DNA of 64,000 nt from the NCBI GenBank assembly GCA_016715945.1, contig JADJXJ010000003.1, forward strand, positions 496,001-560,000, given 5' to 3'. Numbering within the stretch: the first letter of the stretch is position 1; each line of letters starts with the position of its first letter. Position numbers and translations under genes: made by a program. Positions 42,545-51,149 of this stretch are shown here, one piece after another. The notes below the pieces were generated by a model, which was given only the letters and a program-made list of their open reading frames with translations, ran no database searches and was not told the DNA's origin. Source of the stretch: Bacteroidota bacterium. Its GTDB lineage: Bacteria; Bacteroidota; Bacteroidia; Bacteroidales; F082.

Positions 42545-43472
42545 GAGGAAGCACAAATAATAAAGAAAGCAGCCCGGCAACCATCAGTATTTTCGACAAG
42601 AAGGAGGCCTGGCTGTAATGCACGGGCAGGTTGGCTAGTGCCAGGCGGGCCAGCAGCAGCAAAGCAATGGCCAGCGCCAGGAACAAAAAGATCATGGCTT
42701 GCGTATAGTGCTGGATGTAAAGGATATACTGCCAGAATCCAATCATGAAGATGAGTGTGGTCAGCAACGCGATGCTCAGGTTTTTGGCCGGCAAAATGCC
42801 GTAAACCACCGGAAAGGTGCGGCATCCGCCTTTGGCATCGCCTTCCAGGTCTTCGATGTCTTTGATGACTTCGCGGAGCATGCTTGCGAGCAGGGCAAAC
42901 ATGGTGTAAGCCATCACAAAGCCGGTGATCTCGGGCATAACATCTATGGCTTGGGCAAACTTTTCAGGTTGTTGCGATAAAGCAAAAAATTCAACGATCC
43001 AGACCATGGCAAGCACAAAGGCAGTGGCAAACGAAACAACCAGGTTGCCAACGAGCACCATGCGTTTGTAGCGTTTTGAATAGAACCACAACGCGCCGGC
43101 CATCACCGGAAATATGGCCCCGGTGGGCAAGCTGCCGATTTTCCAACCGATGTAGAGCCCGATCAGGCTGCCTGTCGCAGTGGTACCGTAATAAAGTTTG
43201 TAGGCCATCGACATGCTGAGGGTGCGGGTCACAATCATTTTGTCCGGTTTGTTCAGCCGGTCCACGTCGATATCCATGATGTCGTTGATGATATAGCCCC
43301 CTGAGGCGATGAGCAGGGTGGCAATGGCACACAGCAGGAAAAGGATACCGGTATCGGTTGGCGCAATACCGGCCATGGCTAGCCGGGGGACAATTACCAT
43401 ATGGCGCAGCAGCATCATGGCAAGGAGCATGATGAGCAGGTTGGGCCAGCGTATCAGTTGCAGGTATTTCAT
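42537..43472 (-). CDS. UbiA prenyltransferase, geranylgeranylglycerol-phosphate type
   Basis: A 311-residue membrane prenyltransferase of eight or nine helices. The two Asp-rich motifs are present: NDIMDIDVDRLNKPDK and DIEDLEGDAKGGCRTFP. Bacteroidota members of this clade are annotated as (S)-2,3-di-O-geranylgeranylglyceryl phosphate synthases, the archaeal ether-lipid enzyme; a quinone prenyltransferase is the alternative. ATG at 43472 (MKYLQLIRWPN) is preferred over an upstream TTG. It lies between kdsC- and maf-like genes. Confidence 0.85.
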   Translation of the reverse strand: MKYLQLIRWPNLLIMLLAMMLLRHMVIVPRLAMAGIAPTDTGILFLLCAIATLLIASGGYIINDIMDIDVDRLNKPDKMIVTRTLSMSMAYKLYYGTTATGSLIGLYIGWKIGSLPTGAIFPVMAGALWFYSKRYKRMVLVGNLVVSFATAFVLAMVWIVEFFALSQQPEKFAQAIDVMPEITGFVMAYTMFALLASMLREVIKDIEDLEGDAKGGCRTFPVVYGILPAKNLSIALLTTLIFMIGFWQYILYIQHYTQAMIFLFLALAIALLLLARLALANLPVHYSQASFLSKILMVAGLLSLLFVLPHA

Positions 43473-43482
43473 AATCAATAGA

Positions 43483-44004
43483 TTACCAATGGTGGGCTTC
43501 GTCGGTCATCCAGCGGCCCTGCACTTTGAGCACCTGTTCGATGATATCGCGCACACATCCATGGCCACCGGGATATCGGCTGATATACACGCTGATGCGT
43601 TTTATTTCTTCGGCAGCATCGGAGGGACAAACCGGCACGCCGGCCAGTTTCATCGGCCTGTAATCGGGGATGTCGTCGCCCATATAGACCACTTGTTCAG
43701 GTTGGATATGGTGTTGCTGCAAAAACTGTTCAAAAACTTCGAGTTTGTTGCTCACGCCCAGAAAAACGTTTTCGATGTTCAGCGACTCGAAGCGGCGAAG
43801 CATGGAGGGCGAGTAGCCTCCGGAGATGATGGCGATGTGGTAGCCCAGTTTGCGGATCAGCTGTAGGGCATACCCGTCTTTCACGTTGGCTGTGCGCAGG
43901 GGTTCTCCGTCGTTGTTGAGAACAATCACCCCATCGGTCATCACGCCGTCGTAATCGAAAACAAAGGTGTTGATGTTTCGTAGCAGGGATTTGTAGTTGC
44001 TCAT
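43483..44004 (-). CDS. kdsC: KdsC-like HAD phosphatase
   Basis: A 173-residue HAD-superfamily phosphatase of the short C0 (KdsC) type. The nucleophile motif is FDYDGVMTDG, the Thr/Ser motif II is ISGGYSPS, and the acidic motif is GDDIPDYRPM. KdsC releases phosphate from Kdo-8-phosphate in lipopolysaccharide synthesis, in line with lpxB nearby. Overlap with the DUF2520 gene by ATGA shows cotranscription. Some Bacteroidota KdsC-like proteins act on other sugar-acid phosphates. Confidence 0.85.
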   Translation of the reverse strand: MSNYKSLLRNINTFVFDYDGVMTDGVIVLNNDGEPLRTANVKDGYALQLIRKLGYHIAIISGGYSPSMLRRFESLNIENVFLGVSNKLEVFEQFLQQHHIQPEQVVYMGDDIPDYRPMKLAGVPVCPSDAAEEIKRISVYISRYPGGHGCVRDIIEQVLKVQGRWMTDEAHHW

Positions 44005-44777
44005 GCGTTGTCGGGATGGTAGGTTTCCAGAATATATTGGGTGATCAGATGATAAATGGCTTTTTCGCGGGGGAGTGCATCGAGTTGATTCAAGTGGTTT
44101 TGTATGGCCTGCAGGTCGCCGCGCCGGGCCGGACCTGTCTGGGCCTTGGATGGAGGCATGTTGGTAGCTTTTTGGGCAGTTTCGAGAATGAGCGGATGTA
44201 AAAGGCTGAAGTACAGTCCGTCTTTCTCCAATAGTCCGGCGCTTATGGCGTAGAGTGCATTGACAAAATTGCAGGCAAAAACGGCAGCCAGATGCAGGCG
44301 CTTTCGCATGGCGTCGGTAGATTCGATTACATTCGAGCTGAGTCCGGAAGCTATTTCTTTAAGTGTTTGCAGGTCAGCTGTTTTGTTGGCCTGCACAAAG
44401 ATTGGCACGTTTTTGAGCGACACTTCCCTGTTGTCCGAAAAGGTCTGAAGCGGATAAAACACGCCGTGACGATCGTGCTGCGCCGACAGCAGATGGCCCG
44501 GAAGACTGCCTGCCACGTGCACCACAATACCGGAAACTGTGCCCAGCCGTGCAGAAACTTCAGTCACTGCATCGTCGGATACGGCAATAAAATATACCCC
44601 CGCCGACCGGGGGAGCTGCTCAGGCTGTTCAACCCAATGGGTTTCCAACAATTGTGCAAGCTCGGCCGCTTTGCTATGGTTTCTGCCCCAAACTGCATCA
44701 ATGGCTACGCCATTCCGCAGGAGCGCAACACCTAAAGCTTTGGCCACTTTTCCCGTTCCGAGGATTACTGCCTGCAT
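44001..44777 (-). CDS. DUF2520 Rossmann-fold oxidoreductase-like protein
   Basis: A 258-residue protein with an N-terminal Rossmann domain (VILGTGKVAKALGVALL) and a C-terminal helical DUF2520 domain, like 6-phosphogluconate- or ketopantoate-type reductases. GVFYPLQTFSD and CNFVNALYAISAGLLE are family landmarks. Substrate unknown. I start at ATG 44777 (MQAVILG), since the longer frame places an unrelated leader before the Rossmann motif. It is the first gene of the operon with kdsC, ubiA and maf. Confidence 0.85.
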   Translation of the reverse strand: MQAVILGTGKVAKALGVALLRNGVAIDAVWGRNHSKAAELAQLLETHWVEQPEQLPRSAGVYFIAVSDDAVTEVSARLGTVSGIVVHVAGSLPGHLLSAQHDRHGVFYPLQTFSDNREVSLKNVPIFVQANKTADLQTLKEIASGLSSNVIESTDAMRKRLHLAAVFACNFVNALYAISAGLLEKDGLYFSLLHPLILETAQKATNMPPSKAQTGPARRGDLQAIQNHLNQLDALPREKAIYHLITQYILETYHPDNA

Positions 44778-44921
44778 AGGGCCAATTGACTGCAATTCAT
44801 ATTTTTGCACGAAATTACAATTTTTTGGGCTGAACCCCGGGTAACTGAACAATCGCTATTGTGCACGGGTAATCAAACAATTTGGTTTCCTGTGTGTTTA
44901 GCAGGGTATTAGAATTATTTT

Positions 44922-45812
44922 ATGTCAACATATTCCATAAAGGATCTGGAGCGATTAACAAATATCAAGGCACACACCTTGCGTATTTGGGAGAAGAGGT
45001 ATGGGATTGTTGAACCTCCGCGTTCCGACACCAACATCCGCTATTATACCGACGAAGACCTGAAGAAACTGCTCAATGTGAGCATCCTCAACCGCCATGG
45101 CATCAAGATTTCGAAGATTGCCCGCATGAGCAATCAGGAAATCAACCAAAAAATCCTTGAAGTCATCAAGCCCGAATCGGACTACCTGAGCCAGATCGAA
45201 GGCATGGTGGTGGCCATGATTGAGCTCAACGAGGAACGTTTCGAACGCATTCTCAATCAGAGTATCATCAAAATTGGTTTCGAGGAAAGCCTGTATCATG
45301 TGGTCTATCCTTTTTTCGAAAAGGTAGGTGTGCTATGGCAAACGGGCACCATCAATCCTGCCCAGGAGCACTTTATCAGCAACCTGATCAGAATGAAGCT
45401 CTTTGTGGCCATCGACAGCCTGCCACGGGTGTACGACACCAATGCGCGGACCATTGTGCTCTTTCTACCCGAATGGGAGCTGCACGAGATTGGTTTGCTC
45501 ACCTATTATTATCTGTCGCGCAAAAACGGTTACCGGGCCATCTATCTCGGACAGAATGTGCCGCTTCACGATTTGTTTTCGGTGACCCAGACGGCCAGGC
45601 CCGACGTATTGGCCACCTATTTTGTCTCGGCCATTACACAAACCGAGATGGAGGACTACATCAGGAGCTTGTCCGATTACTATGCTGATCAGCAAATACT
45701 TATCAGTGGAATCCAGGCTGCCGGCATCAAATTCGAACTGCCGGACAATGTGCGCACCGTGAGCTCGGCGCTCGAGTTTAAGCGGATGCTGAAAATGTTT
45801 GCCCGGAACTAA
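44922..45812 (+). CDS. B12-binding MerR-family regulator (CarH/LitR-like)
   Basis: A 296-residue regulator. Residues 1-75 are a MerR winged helix (YSIKDLERLTNIKAHTLRIWEKRYGIVEPPRS). Residues about 90-170 form the four-helix cap, with the light-sensing W-x9-EH motif intact in WQTGTINPAQEH. The C-terminal cobalamin-binding domain has ELHEIG, matching the ExHxxG variant of the B12 motif. In CarH/LitR, adenosyl-B12 bound in the dark is cleaved by light, releasing DNA. No carotenoid or photolyase gene is adjacent, so the target genes are elsewhere. Confidence 0.88.
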   Translation: MSTYSIKDLERLTNIKAHTLRIWEKRYGIVEPPRSDTNIRYYTDEDLKKLLNVSILNRHGIKISKIARMSNQEINQKILEVIKPESDYLSQIEGMVVAMIELNEERFERILNQSIIKIGFEESLYHVVYPFFEKVGVLWQTGTINPAQEHFISNLIRMKLFVAIDSLPRVYDTNARTIVLFLPEWELHEIGLLTYYYLSRKNGYRAIYLGQNVPLHDLFSVTQTARPDVLATYFVSAITQTEMEDYIRSLSDYYADQQILISGIQAAGIKFELPDNVRTVSSALEFKRMLKMFARN

Positions 45813-45818
45813 GCGAGC

Positions 45819-46580
45819 CTACTCGAAAGTGAACGAAAGCTGAAACACTTTGTTATTCAGCCTCGCAAGTGCCTGGCTGTACATATATTGGTCCTTGACC
45901 AGAATGTCCAGCAAACCATAGCTCATCTTTGCTTCTATGCCGAATTTGAAGTAAGGGGTGTAAAAATCAACCCCGGCCCCGGCTTCTGCAGCCAAATCGT
46001 GGCGATCAATCTTAACGGGCACATCATTATTCGAACTTTGGATCTTTTTTGTCGAAGCCATTTCGATGCTGTATTTGCCTCCGCAAAGTACATAGGCAGC
46101 AAAATTGTTGTGCCTGCTGGAGCGCCATTTTAGGTGCAGCGGGAAGTCCACGCTGGTGGAAGGCATGGTTTTTTGGATCTCGAAGATGCTTTTTTTATCG
46201 TCAACAGGTTCAATAAAGTAAGAAATACTGCGGTCGCCCAGGGCAAGCGTTGGGATGAAACGAAGATCGAAAAATTGGCCAAGCCGAAGGTTTCCGACGA
46301 TGCCCACAGAGAATCCTGGAACTGGTTTAGTCTGTATCTCGTTGATTTTAAGGGTTGTAGCACTATAGTCTATATCAGGTGCCTCGGAACTTTTATCCCA
46401 TACCATATCCTGATATCCATCCACAGGTTTCCATGTAAGCTGCATCTGGTTGGCAGCCAGGATGAAGCCAAAATGGTAGGGTTCGAGATCGAATTTCGGC
46501 AGGTTGACCACCGTGCGGCGCTGGGCCGCCAGATTCCCTGCCAGCAGCACAACAAGCAGGGCTGATAGTAATTTTCGCAT
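45819..46580 (-). CDS. porT: PorT-like type IX secretion outer-membrane protein
   Basis: A 253-residue exported protein (signal peptide ending AAQ) with eight or more beta-strands and a terminal Phe (LSFTFE). FGFILAANQMQLTW, FSVGIVGNLRLGQFFDLRFIPTLALGDRS and FPLHLKWRSSR match PorT of the T9SS. PorT is needed to secrete CTD-bearing cargo such as the amylase and BNR protein in this window. A related non-T9SS outer-membrane barrel is the alternative. Confidence 0.7.
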   Translation of the reverse strand: MRKLLSALLVVLLAGNLAAQRRTVVNLPKFDLEPYHFGFILAANQMQLTWKPVDGYQDMVWDKSSEAPDIDYSATTLKINEIQTKPVPGFSVGIVGNLRLGQFFDLRFIPTLALGDRSISYFIEPVDDKKSIFEIQKTMPSTSVDFPLHLKWRSSRHNNFAAYVLCGGKYSIEMASTKKIQSSNNDVPVKIDRHDLAAEAGAGVDFYTPYFKFGIEAKMSYGLLDILVKDQYMYSQALARLNNKVFQLSFTFE

Positions 46581-46684
46581 TCTCCCGCTAATAGTTCAGG
46601 CTAATAAACGTAGGCCATTGGTATTTATTACACCCCTGGCATAAGCTTGTATGCTCCACGAAACCCAATATAGTAAACAAAAGC

Positions 46685-46714
46685 AAAAAAGTCCGCACCC
46701 GGGAAGGTGCGGAC
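46685..46714 (-). terminator. Terminator of the large propeller gene
   Basis: GTCCGCACC (46691-46699) pairs with GGTGCGGAC (46706-46714); on the minus strand six T follow. It lies 29 bases after the stop of the 1094-residue propeller protein gene. Confidence 0.9.
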
Positions 46715-46742
46715 TCAGATGGTTGATATAGTTATAATTCTG

Positions 46743-49700
46743 TTATTCAGGAAGTTCGAGGCCTTCGAACCAGGGTGCACCGGCTTGTTGCAGCGCTTTT
46801 TCCAAAGCAGGAAGATCGGTGCTTCGGATTTGTTCGAGCCGGTTTCGTATGGGTTCGAGTTGTTGCAGGGCGAGCTGCAGTTGTTCCCTGTGCGAAGCTG
46901 TAGGTCCGTAGGTGGCGTTGGCTGTACCTGTGGTCACAAAGCTGAGTCGGCTGTTGGGGGTTGGCGGACCGTCTTCTCCGACTTGTTGCTTGCTTCGGTT
47001 TCCGTTCATTTGTTCGTCCAACTGCAGCAATTCCTGTTTCAGATTGTTGATGGCAGCCGAGAGTTCAATGGGATGGGTGTCGGTGCGGCCGAGTGCACGT
47101 TCGAGCAGGTCGGTTTTGCTGATGAGGCTTTGCAGCAGGGTATTTGCTGCCGAGATGCGGCCTCTGGCCTGTTGCACTTCTTTCCAGAAGGCCACCACCT
47201 GCTGGGGTTCGGCGCCCTTAAGGCTGTTCAGGTTTAGAGCACGCACTTCGAAGGGGGCCGGTCCGGCCAGCAGCTCAAAATTTCCGGCCGTTTGTTTGTA
47301 GAGGCTCACGTAGTATGTTCCGGGTGCAGCCATCGGGCCTCTGGGTTCCCATTCGCCGGCCTGTTCGCGCATGGCTGCTTTTGAGGGCAATCCGAGGTTC
47401 CAGCTCACACGGTGCAGACCTTTGCTGCGTGGTCCTTTCACCCGGTTCACGTAATTGCCTTCCTGGTCGGTGATCACCAGCCAGATGGCAGGTTCGGGCG
47501 TACGGCGTTCGTTTTCAATGCTTTCCCAGCCTGGAAAAGGGATGTCTTCCCCAGCTTTGCGGGCTTCTTTTTCCGTTTCCTGTCGCACCTGGGTTGGGCT
47601 TTGCAGACCTTCTTTCAGGTAGTAGGTGAACACAGCTCCAAAGGGTGGGTTTTCGGCCACAAAATAGGCGTCGCCTTTGCTGGCTTTGGTATCACTTCCC
47701 AGCACCTGGCGTGGGATATACCAAAGTGCGGGCCGGGTATCGAAGATGGCAGCCGGTTGTTGCAGGGCCTGCGGATCGAGCTGGCGCAGTGGGCTGTAAT
47801 CGTCGAGGATGTAAAAACCGCGGCCAAAGGTGGCAGCCACCAGGTCGTTTTCGCGTTTTTGGATGGCCAGGTCGCGTACGGCTATCACCGGTAGGCCATT
47901 TTTGAGCAGCATCCATCTTTTACCGCCGTCGAGGGTGCACCACACGCCAAACTCTGTGCCCAGAAACATCAGCTCAGGTTTCACATGGTCTTGTACCACC
48001 CGCCAGAGCAGGGTGCGCGAAGGAAGGTTGGATTTAAGGCTTGTCCATGTTTTGCCCAGGTCGGTGCTTTTGTAGATGTATGGCTCAAAGTCGCCGAACT
48101 TATGGTTGTCGAGCACCACATAAACAGTATTTTGATCGAAGAGGTCGGCTTTGATGTCGTTCACAAAAGCTGTTTCTGGGCAGCCCGGAAGGCTATTCAC
48201 GGGGATGGTTTTCCAGTTTTTGCCTCCATCTTCGGTAACCTGAAGCAGTCCGTCATCAGTTCCTGCCCATATAAGGCCCTCTTTTACAGGTGATTCCGAT
48301 ATTGAGGTGATGGTGCTGTAATCCGACATGGCATACAGGTCCCAGGGGCTGTCCCAGCTCCAGAGTTTGCCCATAAGCCGTTCGTTGATGCGTTGGCGGT
48401 TGCGGGTCAGGTCGCCCGAGATGGGCGTCCAGCTGTCGCCCCGGTCTTCGGAGCGCCACACCCGTTGCGAAGCGTGATACAACCTGGTGGGCTTGTGCGG
48501 GCTGACCAGAATGGGCGCATCCCAGTTGAAACGTTCCGTACCTTCGTCTTTTCCCGGCTGGGGTTTGATATACACCATTTCGCCGCTTTTGCGGTCCCAA
48601 CGGGTCAGGTTGCCTTGCTGCCATTGCGAATAAACGATGTCGGGATTGCCTGGTTCGGTGGCCGGCTGGTGGCCGTCGCCAAAGAGGGTCACAAACCAGT
48701 CGGCATTGCGTATGCCATGCACATTGCCGGTGCGGCTGGGGCCACCCTGGGTGTTGTTGTCCTGTGTGCCACCATACACGTTGTAGAAGGGGAAATCGTC
48801 GTCAACGGCCACCTTATAAAACTGGGTGACAGGCAGGTTGGCCACAAATTTCCATGTCTTGCCTTCGTCGAAGGTTTCGTAGAGGCCGCCGTCATTGCCC
48901 GAGAGCATGTACAGCGGGTCGGAGGGGCGGAAAGCAAGGGCGTGGTTATCCACGTGCTTGAAACGGGTGTTTTGCCGGCGGAAGGTCTTTCCACCATCGT
49001 CGGACACCTGGGTAACCACATCCATCAGGTAGATGCGGTCGAAGTTGTGCGGACAAGCCACCAGTTCCTGGTAGTAATGCGGTCCGGTGCCACCGGCCAC
49101 GGTGTTGGATTGTTTTTCCCAGCTTGCGCCACGGTCGGTGCTTTTGTAAACGGCGCCGGTGCGTCGTTCGAGCTCTATGGCGGCATAAATCACATCAGGT
49201 CGCTGGGGCGAGATGGCCAGGCCAATTTTGCCCATATCCTGGTTTGGCAGGCCTTTGGTGAGTTTCTGCCAGGTTTCGCCCCCATCTTCGGAGCGGTAGA
49301 TGGCAGTGCCCGGACCGCCACCCATATAGGCTGCTACAGTGCGGTGCCGCTGCCAGGTGGCTGCATACAAGCGGTTCGGGTTGCGCGGGTCGATAAGCAG
49401 GTCGGTGGCTCCGGTCCACTCCTCGTCGCCCAGCACACGTTTCCAGGTGCTGCCCCCGTCGGTAGTCTTATATACGCCCCGCTCGCCACCTTTGCTCCAC
49501 AATGGCCCCTGGGCAGCAACCCAGACAGTATTCGGATCGGTGGGGTGGACAATGATTTTCGAAATGTGTTCAGAGTTTTTAAGCCCTTTGTTGGCCCAGG
49601 TCTTGCCGGCATCTTCGCTCAGGTAGATGCCATCGCCATAACCCACATGCCTGCCGCCGACATTCTCGCCCGTACCGGCCCAGATGCGCTTGTTGTTGCT

Positions 49701-50027
49701 CGGATCGATGGTGAGGCAGCCAATGGAGTAACTGCCATAATTGTCGAATACAGGCTCCCAGGTAGTGCCCGAGTTTTCAGTTTTCCAAATCCCACCCGAC
49801 CCCACTGCCACATACCATACGTGGTGATTTTGGGGATCGATGGCAATATCGGCTATGCGTCCCGACATCAATGCGGGGCCTATACTCCTGAATTTGAATC
49901 CGTTGAGAATCTCAGGGCCGACCGGGGCCTGAGTTTGGCCGGTTTGTGGCCTCCGTTGAGCCCAAACCTGTAAAAGCATACCCAGGGTCAGGCATGCCAG
50001 CAGCAAAGTTCTGGTTGATTTCATCAT
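46743..50027 (-). CDS. Exported VPS10/BNR beta-propeller protein
   Basis: A 1094-residue exported protein (signal peptide ending VWAQ). Multiple Asp-box (BNR) repeats of the sortilin/VPS10 type fill residues about 50-800: WKTENSGTTWE, YLSEDAGKTWA, YKTTDGGSTWK, YRSEDGGETWQ, YKSTDRGASWE, WRSEDRGDSWT, YKSTDLGKTWT. The last 200 residues are mostly helical and basic. No T9SS domain is present. Bacteroidota proteins of this type are annotated 'glycosyl hydrolase/sortilin-like'; no catalytic residues are recognised, so it may bind glycans or proteins. ATG 50027 (or 50024) is used. Confidence 0.85.
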   Translation of the reverse strand: MMKSTRTLLLACLTLGMLLQVWAQRRPQTGQTQAPVGPEILNGFKFRSIGPALMSGRIADIAIDPQNHHVWYVAVGSGGIWKTENSGTTWEPVFDNYGSYSIGCLTIDPSNNKRIWAGTGENVGGRHVGYGDGIYLSEDAGKTWANKGLKNSEHISKIIVHPTDPNTVWVAAQGPLWSKGGERGVYKTTDGGSTWKRVLGDEEWTGATDLLIDPRNPNRLYAATWQRHRTVAAYMGGGPGTAIYRSEDGGETWQKLTKGLPNQDMGKIGLAISPQRPDVIYAAIELERRTGAVYKSTDRGASWEKQSNTVAGGTGPHYYQELVACPHNFDRIYLMDVVTQVSDDGGKTFRRQNTRFKHVDNHALAFRPSDPLYMLSGNDGGLYETFDEGKTWKFVANLPVTQFYKVAVDDDFPFYNVYGGTQDNNTQGGPSRTGNVHGIRNADWFVTLFGDGHQPATEPGNPDIVYSQWQQGNLTRWDRKSGEMVYIKPQPGKDEGTERFNWDAPILVSPHKPTRLYHASQRVWRSEDRGDSWTPISGDLTRNRQRINERLMGKLWSWDSPWDLYAMSDYSTITSISESPVKEGLIWAGTDDGLLQVTEDGGKNWKTIPVNSLPGCPETAFVNDIKADLFDQNTVYVVLDNHKFGDFEPYIYKSTDLGKTWTSLKSNLPSRTLLWRVVQDHVKPELMFLGTEFGVWCTLDGGKRWMLLKNGLPVIAVRDLAIQKRENDLVAATFGRGFYILDDYSPLRQLDPQALQQPAAIFDTRPALWYIPRQVLGSDTKASKGDAYFVAENPPFGAVFTYYLKEGLQSPTQVRQETEKEARKAGEDIPFPGWESIENERRTPEPAIWLVITDQEGNYVNRVKGPRSKGLHRVSWNLGLPSKAAMREQAGEWEPRGPMAAPGTYYVSLYKQTAGNFELLAGPAPFEVRALNLNSLKGAEPQQVVAFWKEVQQARGRISAANTLLQSLISKTDLLERALGRTDTHPIELSAAINNLKQELLQLDEQMNGNRSKQQVGEDGPPTPNSRLSFVTTGTANATYGPTASHREQLQLALQQLEPIRNRLEQIRSTDLPALEKALQQAGAPWFEGLELPE

Positions 50028-50166
50028 GGTTGAATGGTTAAGAAAACAAGGTGCCAAAATACACTCAAGCAAAACAATCGTTTTGCCCATTAAGTTTTAG
50101 GAAAGTTTGCGGCTGCGAAAGGCAGGATGATACGTCAAAACCTGCTGAGCCACAGGCGAACACGTA

Positions 50167-51129
50167 TCAGGTATTCATCACCACGGTCAGGTAGAGGGGC
50201 AGACCAATGGTGATATTCACCGGGAAGGTGATGCCCAGCGACATGGGGATATACAAGCCGGGATCGGCGGTTGGTGCAGCAATCTTCATGGCTGCCGGCA
50301 CGGCAATATAGGAGGCACTGGCTGCCAGGACGGCAAACATCAGCCTGTCGCCTTCCGATGGGGTAACAAAACCGCTGAGGAAAGCTATGAGCATCCCATT
50401 GAACAAGGGCAACACAACGGCCAAAGCAGTCAGATAAAATCCATAGCGGCGGAACGACCCCAGCCGGCGGGCGGTGACCATGCCCATTTCGAGCAGGAAG
50501 ATGGCAAGGAACCCCTTGAATATATCGGTGGTAAAGGGCTTGATGCCTTGTGCCTGGCTCGGGTCGGAAAGAAAGCCGATGACGAGACTGCCCAGAATCA
50601 TGAGCACACTGCCGTTGGTAAAGGAGTGTTTGACGATGCTGCCCAAGCTTTCCGACTTTTGCGCCTCGCTGCTGTAGAGCCGCATCAGCACCACACCTGT
50701 GATGATGGCCGGCGATTCCATCAACGCCATGACCGCCACCATGTGTCCGCCAAAACTGATCTCAAGCGCCTCGAGAAACGAAACAGCAGTTACAAAAGTT
50801 ACGGCACTCACCGAACCATAGCATGCTGCAACTGCTCCGGCATCTTCGGCCGAAAGCCTCCGCCTGAGCAGGAAAAACACATAAACCGGAATGGCAGCCG
50901 AGAGTAACAGACCGAAAATCAGGCCGCCAAGCACTTCATTGTCAATGCCGCTGATCGCCAGCTCCTGTCCACCCTTAAAACCGATGGCAAACAACAGGTA
51001 CAACGAGATGAACTTCACCGAGTTTTCGGGTATGGCCAGGTCGCTTTTTACTAATACCGCAATGGCACCCAGTACGAAGTAGAGCAGGGGAGGGTTGGTC
51101 AGATTTGAAATCAGTATGTTGATATCCAT
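50167..51129 (-). CDS. sbtA: SbtA-type sodium-dependent bicarbonate transporter
   Basis: A 320-residue membrane protein of about ten helices of the SbtA (DUF897) family. AIGFKGGQELA and YGSVSAVTFVTAVSFLE are the two inverted-repeat core segments; the second copy is at LMFAVLAASASYIAVPAAMKIA. SbtA imports bicarbonate with Na+ and is controlled by SbtB, which is not adjacent. In a heterotroph it may supply HCO3- for carboxylations. The intervening polar loop is short, as in non-cyanobacterial forms. Confidence 0.85.
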   Translation of the reverse strand: MDINILISNLTNPPLLYFVLGAIAVLVKSDLAIPENSVKFISLYLLFAIGFKGGQELAISGIDNEVLGGLIFGLLLSAAIPVYVFFLLRRRLSAEDAGAVAACYGSVSAVTFVTAVSFLEALEISFGGHMVAVMALMESPAIITGVVLMRLYSSEAQKSESLGSIVKHSFTNGSVLMILGSLVIGFLSDPSQAQGIKPFTTDIFKGFLAIFLLEMGMVTARRLGSFRRYGFYLTALAVVLPLFNGMLIAFLSGFVTPSEGDRLMFAVLAASASYIAVPAAMKIAAPTADPGLYIPMSLGITFPVNITIGLPLYLTVVMNT

Positions 51130-51149
51130 GGTGTTATGATTTCAGTAAG

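Noticed and set aside
48393..49973. 526-codon plus-strand open frame
   Set aside because: Antisense to the Asp-box propeller gene; composition is that of a GC-skewed shadow frame.
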